Shown one piece after another: positions 21,668 through 31,500 of a DNA stretch of 64,000 nt. The DNA is from Lasiosphaeria ovina (lineage: Eukaryota > Ascomycota > Sordariomycetes > Sordariales > Lasiosphaeriaceae). Made by a program: the position numbers and the translations under genes. The stretch lies in the NCBI GenBank assembly GCA_033439765.1, contig JAULSN010000008.1:2852001-2916000 (forward strand), read 5' to 3'. Position 1 is the first letter of the stretch. Every line of letters starts with the position of its first letter. The notes below the pieces were generated by a model, which was not told the DNA's origin, searched no databases, and worked only from the letters and a program-made list of their open reading frames with translations.

Positions 21668-23048
21668 ATGGCTGAACCGGTAAACACCCCCATGCCGCCC
21701 AGCACGCCGGTGCCGGCGACGACCCCGCGATCAGGGTCGCCTGCGCCGCCCGTGCCGAGCCTCACGCCGAACGCGACCATGACGACGATCCCGCTGCACC
21801 ATACGTCGCTGGTCGGCGGCGGCGGGGAGGCGGCAGCACCGATAAAACGGCCCGTCGTGCTCCACATCGGCGACCCCATCAAGTACAACCCGGCCACGTA
21901 CGCCGAGTTCAGCCAGGCCTTCGACGTCGTGCGCCCCGCCGCCGCCGAGCGCGAGCGCGCCGAGTTCGTGCGCGCCCTCAAGGAGCGCCGCTGGGGCGAC
22001 TTCAGCGCAATCTTCCGGCCCTTCTGGGGCACCGGCGGCGAGATGGGCCGCTGGGACGCCGAGCTCATTGCCCTCCTGCCAGACTCGGTCAGGATCTTCG
22101 CCAGCGCCGGCGCCGGCTTCGACTGGGCCGACACCCAACTGCTGGGCGAGAAGGGTGAGTCTGGTTTCCGATAACAAGCCGACGTGGTGGCATGGCCGCT
22201 GACGGGCTGACTTGTGCGGGGCAACAGGGATCATCTACTGCAACTCGGGGCTCGCAGCCGCCGAGGCCGTCGCCGACTTCGCCGCGGCCATGGTGATATC
22301 GACGTTCCGCCACCTGCCGTGGTGCATTGGCGCCGCGACGCTCCCGCTGCTCGCGGCGCCACCGAGCAGCTCGCCAGACAAGGCCGCCGCGACAGAAGCC
22401 GAGGCGCGCCGCATCTTCCAGCTGTGCCACGCACAGGCGACGGCCGTGAGCCACAACCCGCGCAACCACGTGCTGGGGCTGATCGGCTTCGGCAACATCG
22501 GGCAGCAGATCGCGGCCAAGCTGGGCCACGCGGCGTTCGGCATGAAGATCGCCTACTTCGACGTGATCCGCAAGCCGGCGAGCGTGGAAGCGGCGCTGGG
22601 CGCCATCTTTTACGGCACGCCGCAGGAGCTGCTCGCAGCATCCGACTGCGCCGTGCTGTGCACGCCGGCGTCGACCGACGGCCGCCCGCTCGTCACGCGC
22701 GAGCTGCTCGCCGCGGCGCGCCCCGGCACGCGCTTCGTCAACATCGCGCGCGGCTCGCTCGTCGACGAGGACGCGCTGGCCGACGCGCTCGAGTCGGGCC
22801 GCCTGGGTTCCGCCGCGCTCGACGTGCACGCCGAAGAGCCCCGCGTCAGCCCGCGCCTCGTGCGCCTCGCCGGCCTCGACTCCCCCACCCCCGGCCGCGT
22901 CATGCTGACGTGCCACAACGCCGGCGGCACCGTCGAGACCCACGTCGGCTTCGAGGAGCTCAGCATGCGCAACATCCTCGCCGTGCTGCACGGCAGGCCC
23001 GCCATCACCCCCGTCAACCTGCATTTCCTGCCCTCGCGCGCGGCGTGA
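21668..23048 (+). CDS. D-isomer-specific 2-hydroxyacid dehydrogenase
   Basis: NAD(P)-dependent enzyme that interconverts 2-oxoacids and D-2-hydroxyacids, of the D-mandelate dehydrogenase/glyoxylate reductase type. Exons 21668-22154 and 22228-23048 give 435 residues. Seen: a Pro/Thr-rich N-terminal extension of about 55 residues, then the substrate-domain start VVLHIGDPIKYN and ASAGAGFDW. The Rossmann motif GFGNIGQQIA lies near residue 249. NIARGSLVDEDAL carries the catalytic Arg, DVHAEEPRV the Glu and TCHNAGGTVE the His. The first ATG of the open frame with good context was used; the later Met at residue 38 would remove most of the extension. The extension is too proline-rich for a clear mitochondrial presequence. 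Substrate cannot be predicted. Confidence 0.9.
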
Positions 23049-23747
23049 GGGTGTCGCGCTGGTGTAACGGGAGGGAGGGGTTCACGGGGTGCGTGTTTTT
23101 TGTGTTTTAGCGAGGAGCAAGGGCCGAGAGGAGCGCGCCTCGAAGATGGGAATATATACAGGCATCATGAATTTCACGATAAACATGGGGTTTGAAGAAA
23201 GATAAAAACGGACCTGGGAGTGTGTAGGGTGATAAATACGTCCATATCACATCACATCACATGCACACGTTTAGACGCGGATGTAAGGTAGTCTCGGGTA
23301 GTAGAAACACGAGGTACTTCGTATTTGTACCCCCTGGATTCGCCTATCCCGTCCCGTCCCTTCCCATCCCTTCCTTCCCTTTGCTATCTATCTACCGCCT
23401 GCTATTTGATTAGAAACACCGAAATGCAAGACATACATCATAAGACATTGACGTTTTAAAGAAGGAGAACAACTCCCCGTGTCTCGGCTACGTACTCCCC
23501 CTCCCCTTCTCCATCCCGACCCCAACACCGTGCATGCGTGGAAGAGAGCTCTGCAGCAACGAAAGAAAAGAAGAGAAAAAGTATATTTACAATAGAAAAC
23601 CGACGACCTCTTTTGCAGCAATGCTCAGGATTACTGAGTCTGGTGCTGGAGGCTTTTGAGACCCCATGCAACCCTTCCATCCATATATTCCCCCAGTGCT
23701 CATTAGGCCGTGCAGACTCCTTCCTCCGCGGAGGGCGAGCGACGGGG
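23049..23747. other. Intergenic region between convergent genes
   Basis: 3' flanks of the dehydrogenase and the sensor-like gene. Holds an ATCAC repeat near 23244-23260 and a C/T tract at about 23348-23385. No gene seen. Confidence 0.5.
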
Positions 23748-25343
23748 TTACCTGCTCCTGGGGTTGGTGGTGGGCATTTCGGCGCGCTCGGACGGGATAG
23801 CGGCCATCTCAGCGGGGTTGCCCGGCCGGCCGGCCGCGACGGTGTGGGAGTCGAGCTCCGACATGACGTACGGCTGCGGCTGCTGCTGCTGCATGTGCGG
23901 CGGGGGGTATGGCGCGTAGACGGCGTTGTCCGGCTTGTTGGGGTCGTAGTAGGTGCCGGCGTACGCCGACTGGCGCGGGTCGAAGGCGCCGGCCGCGAGG
24001 TACGGGGTGTGGTTGGGGTTGTTGTTGGGGTTGTTGTTGTATGCTGCTGTCGACGCCAGCGAGGCGCCCGACGGGTAGAGCGGGGCTCCGTCCTGTGACA
24101 TCTGCGGCGACGACGCCGACTGTGGATAGCCGCCTCCGCCTCCTCCTCCGGCCCCGCCGGGCCCCCCGCCAGGGTATGATGTATCGGTCGGCGCCACTGC
24201 ACTGTAGGGCACGACACTGCCGCCCTTGGTCTTGTTCCGGTTGCGCAGCACGACAAACGCTATCGCCGCGGCGATCAGGCCCAGCGCCGCCACGCCGCCC
24301 ACGGCCCCGCCCACGATGGCGCCAATGTTGCTGCCGCCGCTTGACGAGCCGCCGCCGCTGCTGTTGTTGTTGTTGGTGCTGCTGTCGGCCGTCCCTGTGT
24401 TGTCCGCCGGGTCGGTTGCGGTAGATGTCGTCGACTGGGATGTTGTTGGAGACGAGGTTGAACTTGACGATGATGACGACGTCGAGGACCTGGAGCTGGA
24501 CGACGACGAGGAACTGCGCGACGAAGTCCTCGCGTCGAGCACGTACTGCGGCACGTCTAAAAGGGAGACGAGCTCCGGCTTCGACACGCACCGGTACATG
24601 GACCGCGTCGTGCTGCCGCCCCACAGGAAGGTGCCGCATGCGCCGAAATCGGTTGCCGTGCTAGAGAGAGGCGTGTCGCGGGTTAGTTTCTGCGCAGATT
24701 TTTGATCATGTTTTTCTTGCCACAGCACGGCAAACTCGCAGCTTACCAGCAGCCCGTCTTGGTGCCCTGATCATCGCAGGCGCCCTGGAGGTAAGCCTGG
24801 CGGTCCAAACAGACGGTGAAGAATGGCAGCTCAGACCCAGACGCGCATCCCACCACGCCGCCTACCTGGCCGGCCGATCTGGACAGGCTCGTGGTGCAGG
24901 TGGCGCCCTGCTCGCAGGTAAAGGGCTCGGCTATTGTTCGCAAAAGACATCTGGTCAGCATCTGCACGGTCCAAGAGTCCCGGCACGGACGAATGCGTGG
25001 GTCGGGTCGAGCCTCCCAAGCGCGCCGCCGACTTACATGATACGCCCGCGTAGTACCCGCACGTCGAAGGTAGGATGTAGGCGTTTCCCGTCGTTGTCTG
25101 CCTCCGGGCTAGTCCGCCCTTGAGATAGCCCAAGACCGCTTCGTTTGGCGGCAGTCGCGCGCCGGGCGCGGCGGTGGGTTTCGGGGTCCAGCCGCGGACG
25201 TCGTCGGGTTGCGATGCGCCCGTCTGCTTCGCGGCCCACGGCTGTACTCCGTCATCTACTGCTGCGCCGCCGCGCCATTTGACCCAGTGCGCGCTGGCCA
25301 GGCAGCCCGACGCCGCAAGCAGCAGTGTGATGGTGGCCCGCAT
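23748..25343 (-). CDS. Single-pass cell-surface protein, Mid2/WSC-sensor-like architecture
   Basis: Three exons (25343-25037, 24930-24747, 24660-23748), all GT-AG and in phase, give 467 residues. Seen: signal peptide MRATITLLLAASGCLASA; a Cys-containing extracellular part with STCGYYAG, FTCEQGATCTTS, VCLDRQAYL and FGACGTFLWG; then a Ser/Thr-rich stalk at about residues 210-274 likely to be O-mannosylated. A single membrane helix (GAIVGGAVGGVAALG onward) lies at about 276-302, followed by RNRNK and a cytosolic tail of about 165 residues rich in Gly, Pro, Tyr and Asn. This layout is that of fungal wall-stress sensors such as Mid2, although no WSC domain is evident. A role in wall sensing is inferred from architecture only. 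The Ser tract and Gly/Pro repeats make length variation likely between strains. Confidence 0.8.
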
Positions 25344-27439
25344 GGCCGGGACCTCTGTCCGTGTGTCTCTCTCTCTGTGGCGCGAGGCGAGGCTAGGCTG
25401 GCACCGCGGGCGGGGTTCGCAGCTGTCGTGGGTCGATCGCGAGACGCAATTTAGATTGAGTGGCAGATTTTTTAATCAATAAAAATCCCCGGTCTCAGAC
25501 AAGAGACCAGCAGGTCGGGTCGCGCCAAAACGGATATGCCAAATTCACTATTGCCGCACGCGATTGAAGTTCTGCCAAAAAAGGTGCATGCGTCGGGTAG
25601 GGTGAGAGGGTGGAACTGGCGCGACGAAAAGTTAATTGCCCTGACCAGACTGTGGTGTGGAAAGTCGAGGCACAGGGTTGGGACGACCGACGGGAAGCGG
25701 ATGGAAACCGCCCAAAACACGAGGATGGGATGGGATGGGGCTCCACAGCACCACAGCCCAGCCAGGTGGGGTATGGTGCCTGTCAATTGGCCAAGCCGCC
25801 CGCGCCGTGGGCATCGGGAAAACGAACAGTGGCGGGGGGGCATGGCATGGCATGGGGCCATTGGGGGGGAAGGGGGTGGGTGGCATCGCCCCGGTTCCTA
25901 ATCGTCGTTGGGGGGGGGGGGGGGGGGGGCGCTAAAAGGTGAGCACTTAACTTTGACGAGGCTGGGCTCTGTTGCCGAGAGCGAGGGGGTAAGCTCGATT
26001 CTACACCAAAAGGGGCACAGCAAAGATTACAGGCCAAGACGGGATAATTAGGGGCCGAACTTTGTTATTTCGTTCAAAGTCGTCTTGCAGCTCGAGGTGT
26101 TGAGACTATTCGAGACATCCAAATGCTTTTGTCATCGTTCTGGCCAACTCATTGACCTCCAACGGGGTAACAACTGGCTGCCCTACGCTGCATTGACTTC
26201 CAGGTTCGGCTCAGATCCAAGCTGCAGAGAGAGCCTTCTGTCCAATAGACGGGCTGCTATGGGGCATGCAGCTCAGCCTCAGTGGGCCAGAGTCGCGACA
26301 CGGTCGATCGATCCTCTTTCGCTTGAGGTTTCCAGGTTCCATCATCTGAGGTTCCATGAACACACGGGAGCCAGGTTGGTTCGGCAGCGCGCCCTTCTGA
26401 AGCTGCGCAATTGCACAACCGCATTCGTTGTGGGCTCTTTTGGCCTCGGTAAGGCGATCGATCTCCATAACGACGTAAAGGCCTCCATGCCTAGTCCATA
26501 GTGGAAAACCCGCAAGCTTTGGTTGACATTCAGAAGCTTGCCGCTCTGCTCGTCTCGGAGGCATGTTTCAATTGGGATGGTAATTCCGTAGCGCCGGGCT
26601 TTATCCTCGGATGTTGCACTAGAACTGGTACAGTAATGTTGCTGCCTGCCTGCGGGATCCCCCGCTGTTAGGACTGGGAGGATGAAAGTGGGTCTTGGAT
26701 TTACTGGATTTTGTCGCCATTTCTTTCTCGCAACCACAAATAAACAAGCCATATCTCTCGGCTTCTGCCATTGAAGCCCATGACAAAACTGTTTCGCCAT
26801 GGTTCACAGTCAAATATGGAGTAGCTGGCTGGAAATTGTATTCACGGGCGTTAGGGCTGCATTGCTCCTTCGTGTCTTCTCAAGTCTCCCAATTCCAGTC
26901 TCCGAAGGCATCGCAAGGTTGCTTCCTAGTGTGAAGGCGTCTAACTGAGCAAAACCAACTCCTTTGGAAAATTGACTATTATTGCTACTAGGTAGAACTG
27001 CGAGTTCATTTGTATTCTCCTTAGACATAAAAGGAAGACACTGAAAGTTTGGTAGGAATATAAACAAACCTTAACCTATTTTCACAGTTTCATATGCTGA
27101 TTTCTAGACCATCATGATAGTTGGTGTTGGTATCTCAGGATATAGAAGCTTGTCTTCGTAGATACTTCGTGTTTCATCTGAAAGCGACGGAAGTATTGGT
27201 GCGTGTTTGTGTCTTGAGGCAGTGTCCAAGAGCTACTGCTCTGGGCGGCTTCTTACGCGTCGACATCCATCAACGCCGTAGTTGAGAATGAATTAGACAA
27301 ATCTATCCTCATCTCAAAACTTCGGAACACCGACTAGACCTTCCAGGGCATTCCCACTTACATACTCTAGTTCTAGCACCATTAGCAATAGTAGTTAACA
27401 TGCATAATCGATGGTTTCATCCTTGTGGCGTCTAATTAC
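25344..27439. other. Intergenic region with G-rich tracts
   Basis: About 2.1 kb. The left part is G-rich, with CATGG repeats near 25841-25856 and a 20-G run; the right part becomes AT-richer towards the ankyrin relic. Protein-like minus-strand frames at 26342-26815 lack starts and family features, so no gene is called. Confidence 0.45.
25910..25929. repeat. Poly-G tract of 20
   Basis: Twenty consecutive G residues inside a generally G-rich stretch; a G-quadruplex candidate. Confidence 0.85.
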
Positions 27440-27917
27440 CTAATTATTCCCATCATCCGCATCGACTTTAGCACCCTTCGAGAGGAGATATTGAAAAACA
27501 TCGTCGTATCTCGCCCAGCCCAGCGGTGTCCGACCTGTATTATCCTTTGCTTCGATATCGGCACGATGATCGAGGAGAACCCGGATATTGGCTTGACCTT
27601 CCTGCTCAGACTTCCATAAGAATGGCGAATTCTTTCTCCCTTCGGCCGCCTCGCTTAGCGCCGTCCAACCTGTATTGTCCTTCGATTCGATATTGGCGCC
27701 ATGGGCGAGGAGAACCTCCATGTTTCCTAAAATCCCATCCTTAGCCGCCCAGCTCAGCGATGTTCGGCCTGTATTATCTTTCGCTTCGATGTCGGCACCA
27801 TGGGCGAGAACAGCCCGGATGCTATCTTCAGATCCGGACAGGGCAGCCCAGCTTAACGGCGTCCGACCTGCATCATCCTTCGCATCGACATCAGCACCGC
27901 GGGCGAGGAGAATCTAA
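27440..27917 (-). pseudogene. Ankyrin-repeat gene relic
   Basis: About 158 codons of continuous ankyrin repeats on the minus strand, with no start exon and a stop codon directly upstream of the first repeat (27918-27920). Seen: five successive units beginning LLARGADVDAKD, VLAHGADIEAKD, LLAHGANIESKD, LLDHRADIEAKD and LLSKGAKVDADD. Several end in RTPLSWAA or close variants. The units are very alike at DNA level, typical of the fast-evolving ankyrin tails of fungal STAND or HET-type genes. It ends at 27440-27442. No NTPase or effector domain is found nearby, and a transposase relic lies 0.5 kb away. Taken as a fragment left by deletion, not a working gene. Confidence 0.7.
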
Positions 27918-28049
27918 GAGATGGACAGGAAGAGGAAATACGAGGCAACTGAGGAGGAAAAAGACTGAGGCGATTGAGATCACACAATGAGGTCAATGGA
28001 AGAGATCATTTGGAATTTGGCAATGTTCCCATCAAGGGACGTCAATTAC

Positions 28050-28179
28050 AGAAGCTATCACAGAATCTGGGACTGCCTGAGGGCAGGCAGCTTCTGAAGA
28101 AGGGCAGTTGTTACGTCATCATTACGCACGGACCAGGAGGTCCCCATTTAGACATCGGACCACAGACCTGATAGCTTCT
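28050..28179. repeat. 130-bp element bounded by 11-bp inverted repeats
   Basis: AGAAGCTATCA at 28050-28060 is matched by its exact reverse complement TGATAGCTTCT at 28169-28179. The interior has further dyad symmetry (CTGCC/GGCAG near 28074-28091). It could be a small MITE-like element or a solo remnant near the transposase relic. No clear target-site duplication is visible. Confidence 0.4.
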
Positions 28180-28439
28180 AGAATCGGAATCTTCTTTTCT
28201 TCTTCATTCTGATGACCTACTATTGGTCTAACATTTTGGGGCTGGACCACATTTGTCAATCATTGTCAGCAGCACTTTGAGGATGGATAATTAGAAATAC
28301 TCAACTATCTGAATCATAACCGAGTAATTCAGAGACTCCCTATACAATGTAAGTTGACCACACCTATTGCAGCGCCGCTCACTTACATGAATGACACCTT
28401 ACATTCAAGTACGTAGAAAAACAACAAATCAACTAATAA

Positions 28440-29150
28440 ACATGCAACTTTCGACTTCCTCGACTTCTTCCTCACCCTCTGATTCGCTAGAGCTATCTAT
28501 ATCACGCCCCAGTGCCCTCTGCGCGCGCCGAATGTGTTTTATCGTGGCAAACTTCGAATTTGGGCTCAATTCGACCTTCTTCTTTTTGGCTCCCTTCCTG
28601 TGCTCAATCTCGGCCTACAGAGCCTCATTTTCGCGCCAGGGCCTAGCCAACTCAAAGTCCTTATGGCTAAATGCCTTCTTGACCTTCCTGAATAGGTGAT
28701 GACGTGCCCTTCGAGCCGGGGAGCTTATATTGATTTTGGCATGGCAATAGTTAGGCCCGCGACCTTATAGAGGGTCTTCCAAGTACCGCAATCGTCAAGC
28801 AACTCTTATTGTTGGTAAGCCGTATCCCGGGCTTCCTCCAGGGCAGCTGAAGCTGTATTGGCGATGACTTGTGGTATCGTTAATCTAGCCTTTTTCCTAG
28901 CTGGTGAAGCTCCAGCCTTTAAAAGGGCCTATATTCGTTGGGTAGTGCTATTATTATAAGTTTTACCCTTTACAATTACCAAAGGAGGCAATACCATACC
29001 CGTTGTGGAGATATATTCCACGAAGGTAGTCCAATTCTGTGATCCGGGCAGCTTTTTGATCAGGGCTCTATGTTCAGCACCGCCAAGAACTGTACCGTTG
29101 GAACCCTGGCCTTCTTGAAGGCAAGTCTCGTGTTTATTCTAACGGTTCTC
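28440..29150 (-). mobile_element. Decayed pogo/Fot1-type (Tc1-mariner superfamily) transposase
   Basis: On the minus strand, about 29135-28960 reads as the DDE-domain segment EGQGSNGTVLGGAEHRALIKK in part, then KLPGSQNWTTFVEYIS and LPPLVIVKGKT, typical of fungal pogo-like transposases. A TAG follows, then a jump (internal deletion). A C-terminal-like segment lies at about 28700-28470 with WRENEALEAEIEH and PNSKFATIKHIRRAQRALG, the basic coiled tail of these proteins. Several in-frame TAG codons and low GC fit inactivation by repeat-induced point mutation or drift. Terminal repeats were not located. No active transposase is encoded. Confidence 0.65.
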
Positions 29151-29352
29151 CGGCTTGATTAGGCGGACTACCGGGAGGGCCAGGTAGCTGAACTAACCCG
29201 TCTCCCATATCCAACCCCGCTCTCTGGCCCTTTCTGGTCCAAGACACAACGCCTTCCACACATGTGTCCGCGTGAGCCGTCTTCTCTCCTCCATGCCGGC
29301 TGACCTAGGACAACGCCTTCCAAGTTTCCCTACTGTGTCTGCTCCCGAGGTC

Positions 29353-29406
29353 TCCCAGTTTCTGATGAGCTCCCAGTTTCTGATGAGCTCCCAGTTTCTG
29401 ATGAGC
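29353..29406. repeat. Three perfect 18-bp direct repeats
   Basis: TCCCAGTTTCTGATGAGC occurs three times head to tail (29353, 29371, 29389). Confidence 0.9.
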
Positions 29407-29739
29407 TCCCCTTGTTCTCGCCGAGCTAGGAAGTAGTGCCTTCCTCCTATTGTCCACCTGTGCTGTCTTTCGTTTCCCAGGTCACCCGGCCTCTACTACC
29501 TGGGGACCTGTACCTTCCTGCTATTGTGTCTACGTGCATGTGAACTGATGCGTACTCATCCCCACTGCCACTCCTGCCCTTGCGGACATAGAGAGTAGTG
29601 CCTTCCTTCTATTGTGCTACATGCGTGGTCTTTCGTTTCCTCGCCGCCCCACACCCCCTGCCCCCTCTGCCTACAAAATTTCCCACATTCTCCCGCCCTG
29701 CTTCCAAAATCTTTCCTCCTACAACCTCTCAACCTTTCA

Positions 29740-30148
29740 CAGTCTCGTGTCTCCAGCGCCCACCCTTCAATCAAGCCCCAGTTCCAGTCACCAGTCCAGC
29801 TCAACCACAGTCTCACATCTCCAGTGTCCACCCTTCAATCAAGTTTCGGATCAGTCACCAGTTCAGCTCAACCGCAGCCTCGCACCTCTAGCGTCCACCC
29901 GTCAATCAAGCTCGGGTCCAGCCACTAGTCTAGGCTCAACCGCAGCCTTGCGTCTCCAGCCGTCCACCCTTCAATCAAGCTCGGGTCCAGTCACCAACTC
30001 TCCCTCAAGCACAGTCTCACGTCTCAAGCGTCCACCCTCCAATCAAGTCTCGGTCCAGTCACCAGTTCAGACCCAACCGCAGTCTCACGTATCCAGTGTC
30101 CACACTTCAATCAAGTCTCGGGTCCAGCCACCAGTTCAGGCTCATACA
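29740..30148 (+). repeat. Six tandem copies of a 67-69 bp unit
   Basis: Units start at 29740, 29808, 29875, 29943, 30012 and 30080, each beginning CAGYCTYRYGTCTCC or close to it. Each contains a copy of GTCCACCCTTCAATCAAG and a copy of GTCCAGTCACCAGTTCAG. Unit lengths (68, 67, 68, 69, 68, 69) are not multiples of three, so the array is probably leader or promoter of the following ORF, not coding. The plus strand is nonetheless almost free of stops. Confidence 0.85.
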
Positions 30149-30256
30149 CAGTCCTCAGTCTCTCTCACATACGTCTACTCTTTGACAAGACATCCATCTC
30201 TTCCAATCACACCTCGCCACAATTACCTTCATCATTCACCCTTGCACGACTTCGCC

Positions 30257-30664
30257 ATGAACGGCTACTACAACATCCCCTCGGCGTCGGAGGTTAACGA
30301 GATCAATCCACTCGAGCAGCCCGCTCAGCCCATCCCTCGGCCCTCATACCCCGGTTTCGACTACAATTACCTCAGCCGGCAGGCTGTGCCTAACGAAGAC
30401 CCGGTTAAAATCATCATCGGGCCTATCACACTCGTCGCCTACGAGGCGTGGTCCCTGGATCGGGACAACATGCACGGCTACTTCGCCCAGAAGTTGCCCA
30501 ACTGCAGGGTCGTCTCCTGCATCTTCGATATCGACAGGGCAGGGCAATACCACGTGATCCTGACGCTAGGATCGAGCGACCAGGCCAGAGAGGGCCTAGG
30601 GTTGTTCCACAACTACCCGGTTGGCGGGCGCCGGGTCTTCAGTTGGCCCTATCGACGGCCATGA
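30257..30664 (+). CDS. Hypothetical protein of 135 residues downstream of a tandem array
   Basis: I do not recognise the family. The ATG at 30257 opens a 135-residue frame with ordinary amino-acid composition and GC-rich codons, unlike the repeats before and after it. Seen: MNGYYNIPSASEVNEINP, a Pro-rich segment to residue 35, then a compact-looking domain with EDPVKIIIGPITLVAYEAWS, then CRVVSCIFDIDRAGQYHVIL and FHNYPVGGRRVFSW. The alternation of beta-like stretches suggests a small folded domain. A well-formed intron (GTAAGT at 30667 to CTTCTAG near 30736) begins three bases after the stop, so transcription through this locus is plausible. The frame is also open upstream through the repeat array, but only from a non-ATG start or the ATG at 29621. 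It lies in a transposon-rich stretch and may belong to a repeated family. Confidence 0.45.
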   Translation: MNGYYNIPSASEVNEINPLEQPAQPIPRPSYPGFDYNYLSRQAVPNEDPVKIIIGPITLVAYEAWSLDRDNMHGYFAQKLPNCRVVSCIFDIDRAGQYHVILTLGSSDQAREGLGLFHNYPVGGRRVFSWPYRRP

Positions 30665-30929
30665 AAGGTAAGTGATAATCGTCGAGGCCTCAAACTGAAT
30701 CACGTCGGCGTTACTGATAAACATTTACCCTTCTAGACCTATCCTTGACGCCTCGAATTTTGGTCCGGGACGTCTATATGGTTGGCCGGGACGGCTGCGT
30801 GTTTACTTGGGAGGTCTGCACGGTTTTCTGGAAGGTCTAGATGGTTGGTCGTGACCCAATATATTTGCTCTGGAACGCCTACATCTTTCATCGTGACGTG
30901 TTGTCTTTGCTCGGCGACGCCTACATCTT

Positions 30930-31500
30930 TTCTTGGTAAGGCCTGCATCTTTGCTTGGAGAGCCACCCATCTTTGCCCGGCAAAGCCTTCATTTTTGCTT
31001 GGTAATGCCTTCCTTCATCTTTGCCCGTGGAGCCCTGCATTCTTACTCGCTGAGGCCTTCGTCTTTACTTGGTAAGGCCTCCGTTTTCGCCCGTGGAGCC
31101 CTGCGTCTTTGCTCGGTGAGGTCTTCATGTTTATTGGGAGGTCTAGACCCTTGGTGTGAGGCGCACATATGCAGGAAAAGCGACAAGCGTGGTGGATTGC
31201 TTGATGGAATCTCAGCTATCCGCCCGCAGACGGGAAATCTATTATGTTCAAATGTTGGAGGGAGAGGCCGGTAGTTAGTGTCCTTCCATCATTGCTCGGA
31301 GAGCCCTCATCATTGCCCGGTGAGGCCTTCATTCTTTCTCGGGGAGGCCTGCATCTTTGCCAGGGGAAGTCTTCAACTTTGATCGGCGAGGCCTTCAACT
31401 CGGCCTTCAACTCGGCCAGGAAAGGTCTTCATCTCTGGTCTGTAAGGCTTGTGGCTTCGCTCGGCAAAGCCTCCCACCTTTGCTCGGAACACCTGCTTCA
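30930..31500. repeat. Degenerate minisatellite of about 24-27 bp units
   Basis: Successive units follow the pattern GGYRARGCCTKCATCTTTGC with CYYGG, for example TTGGTAAGGCCTGCATCTTTG, GCCCGGCAAAGCCTTCATTT and GCCCGTGGAGCCCTGCGTCT. More than fifteen imperfect copies run from about 30930 to 31500, with weaker copies back to about 30760. Short open frames on both strands are by-products of the periodicity. Confidence 0.65.

Noticed and set aside
26342..26815. Overlapping protein-like minus-strand frames
   Set aside because: No ATG start for the longer frame, no acceptable splice to join the two frames, no family recognised; may be an old relic.
29612..30256. N-terminal extension of the 135-aa ORF through the tandem array
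   Set aside because: The repeat units change frame from copy to copy, so their translation is not conserved; the array is better explained as non-coding.
30739..30966. 75-codon minus-strand frame with repeated MKDVGVPEQ-like units
   Set aside because: Direct result of the minisatellite periodicity; no start context or continuation.
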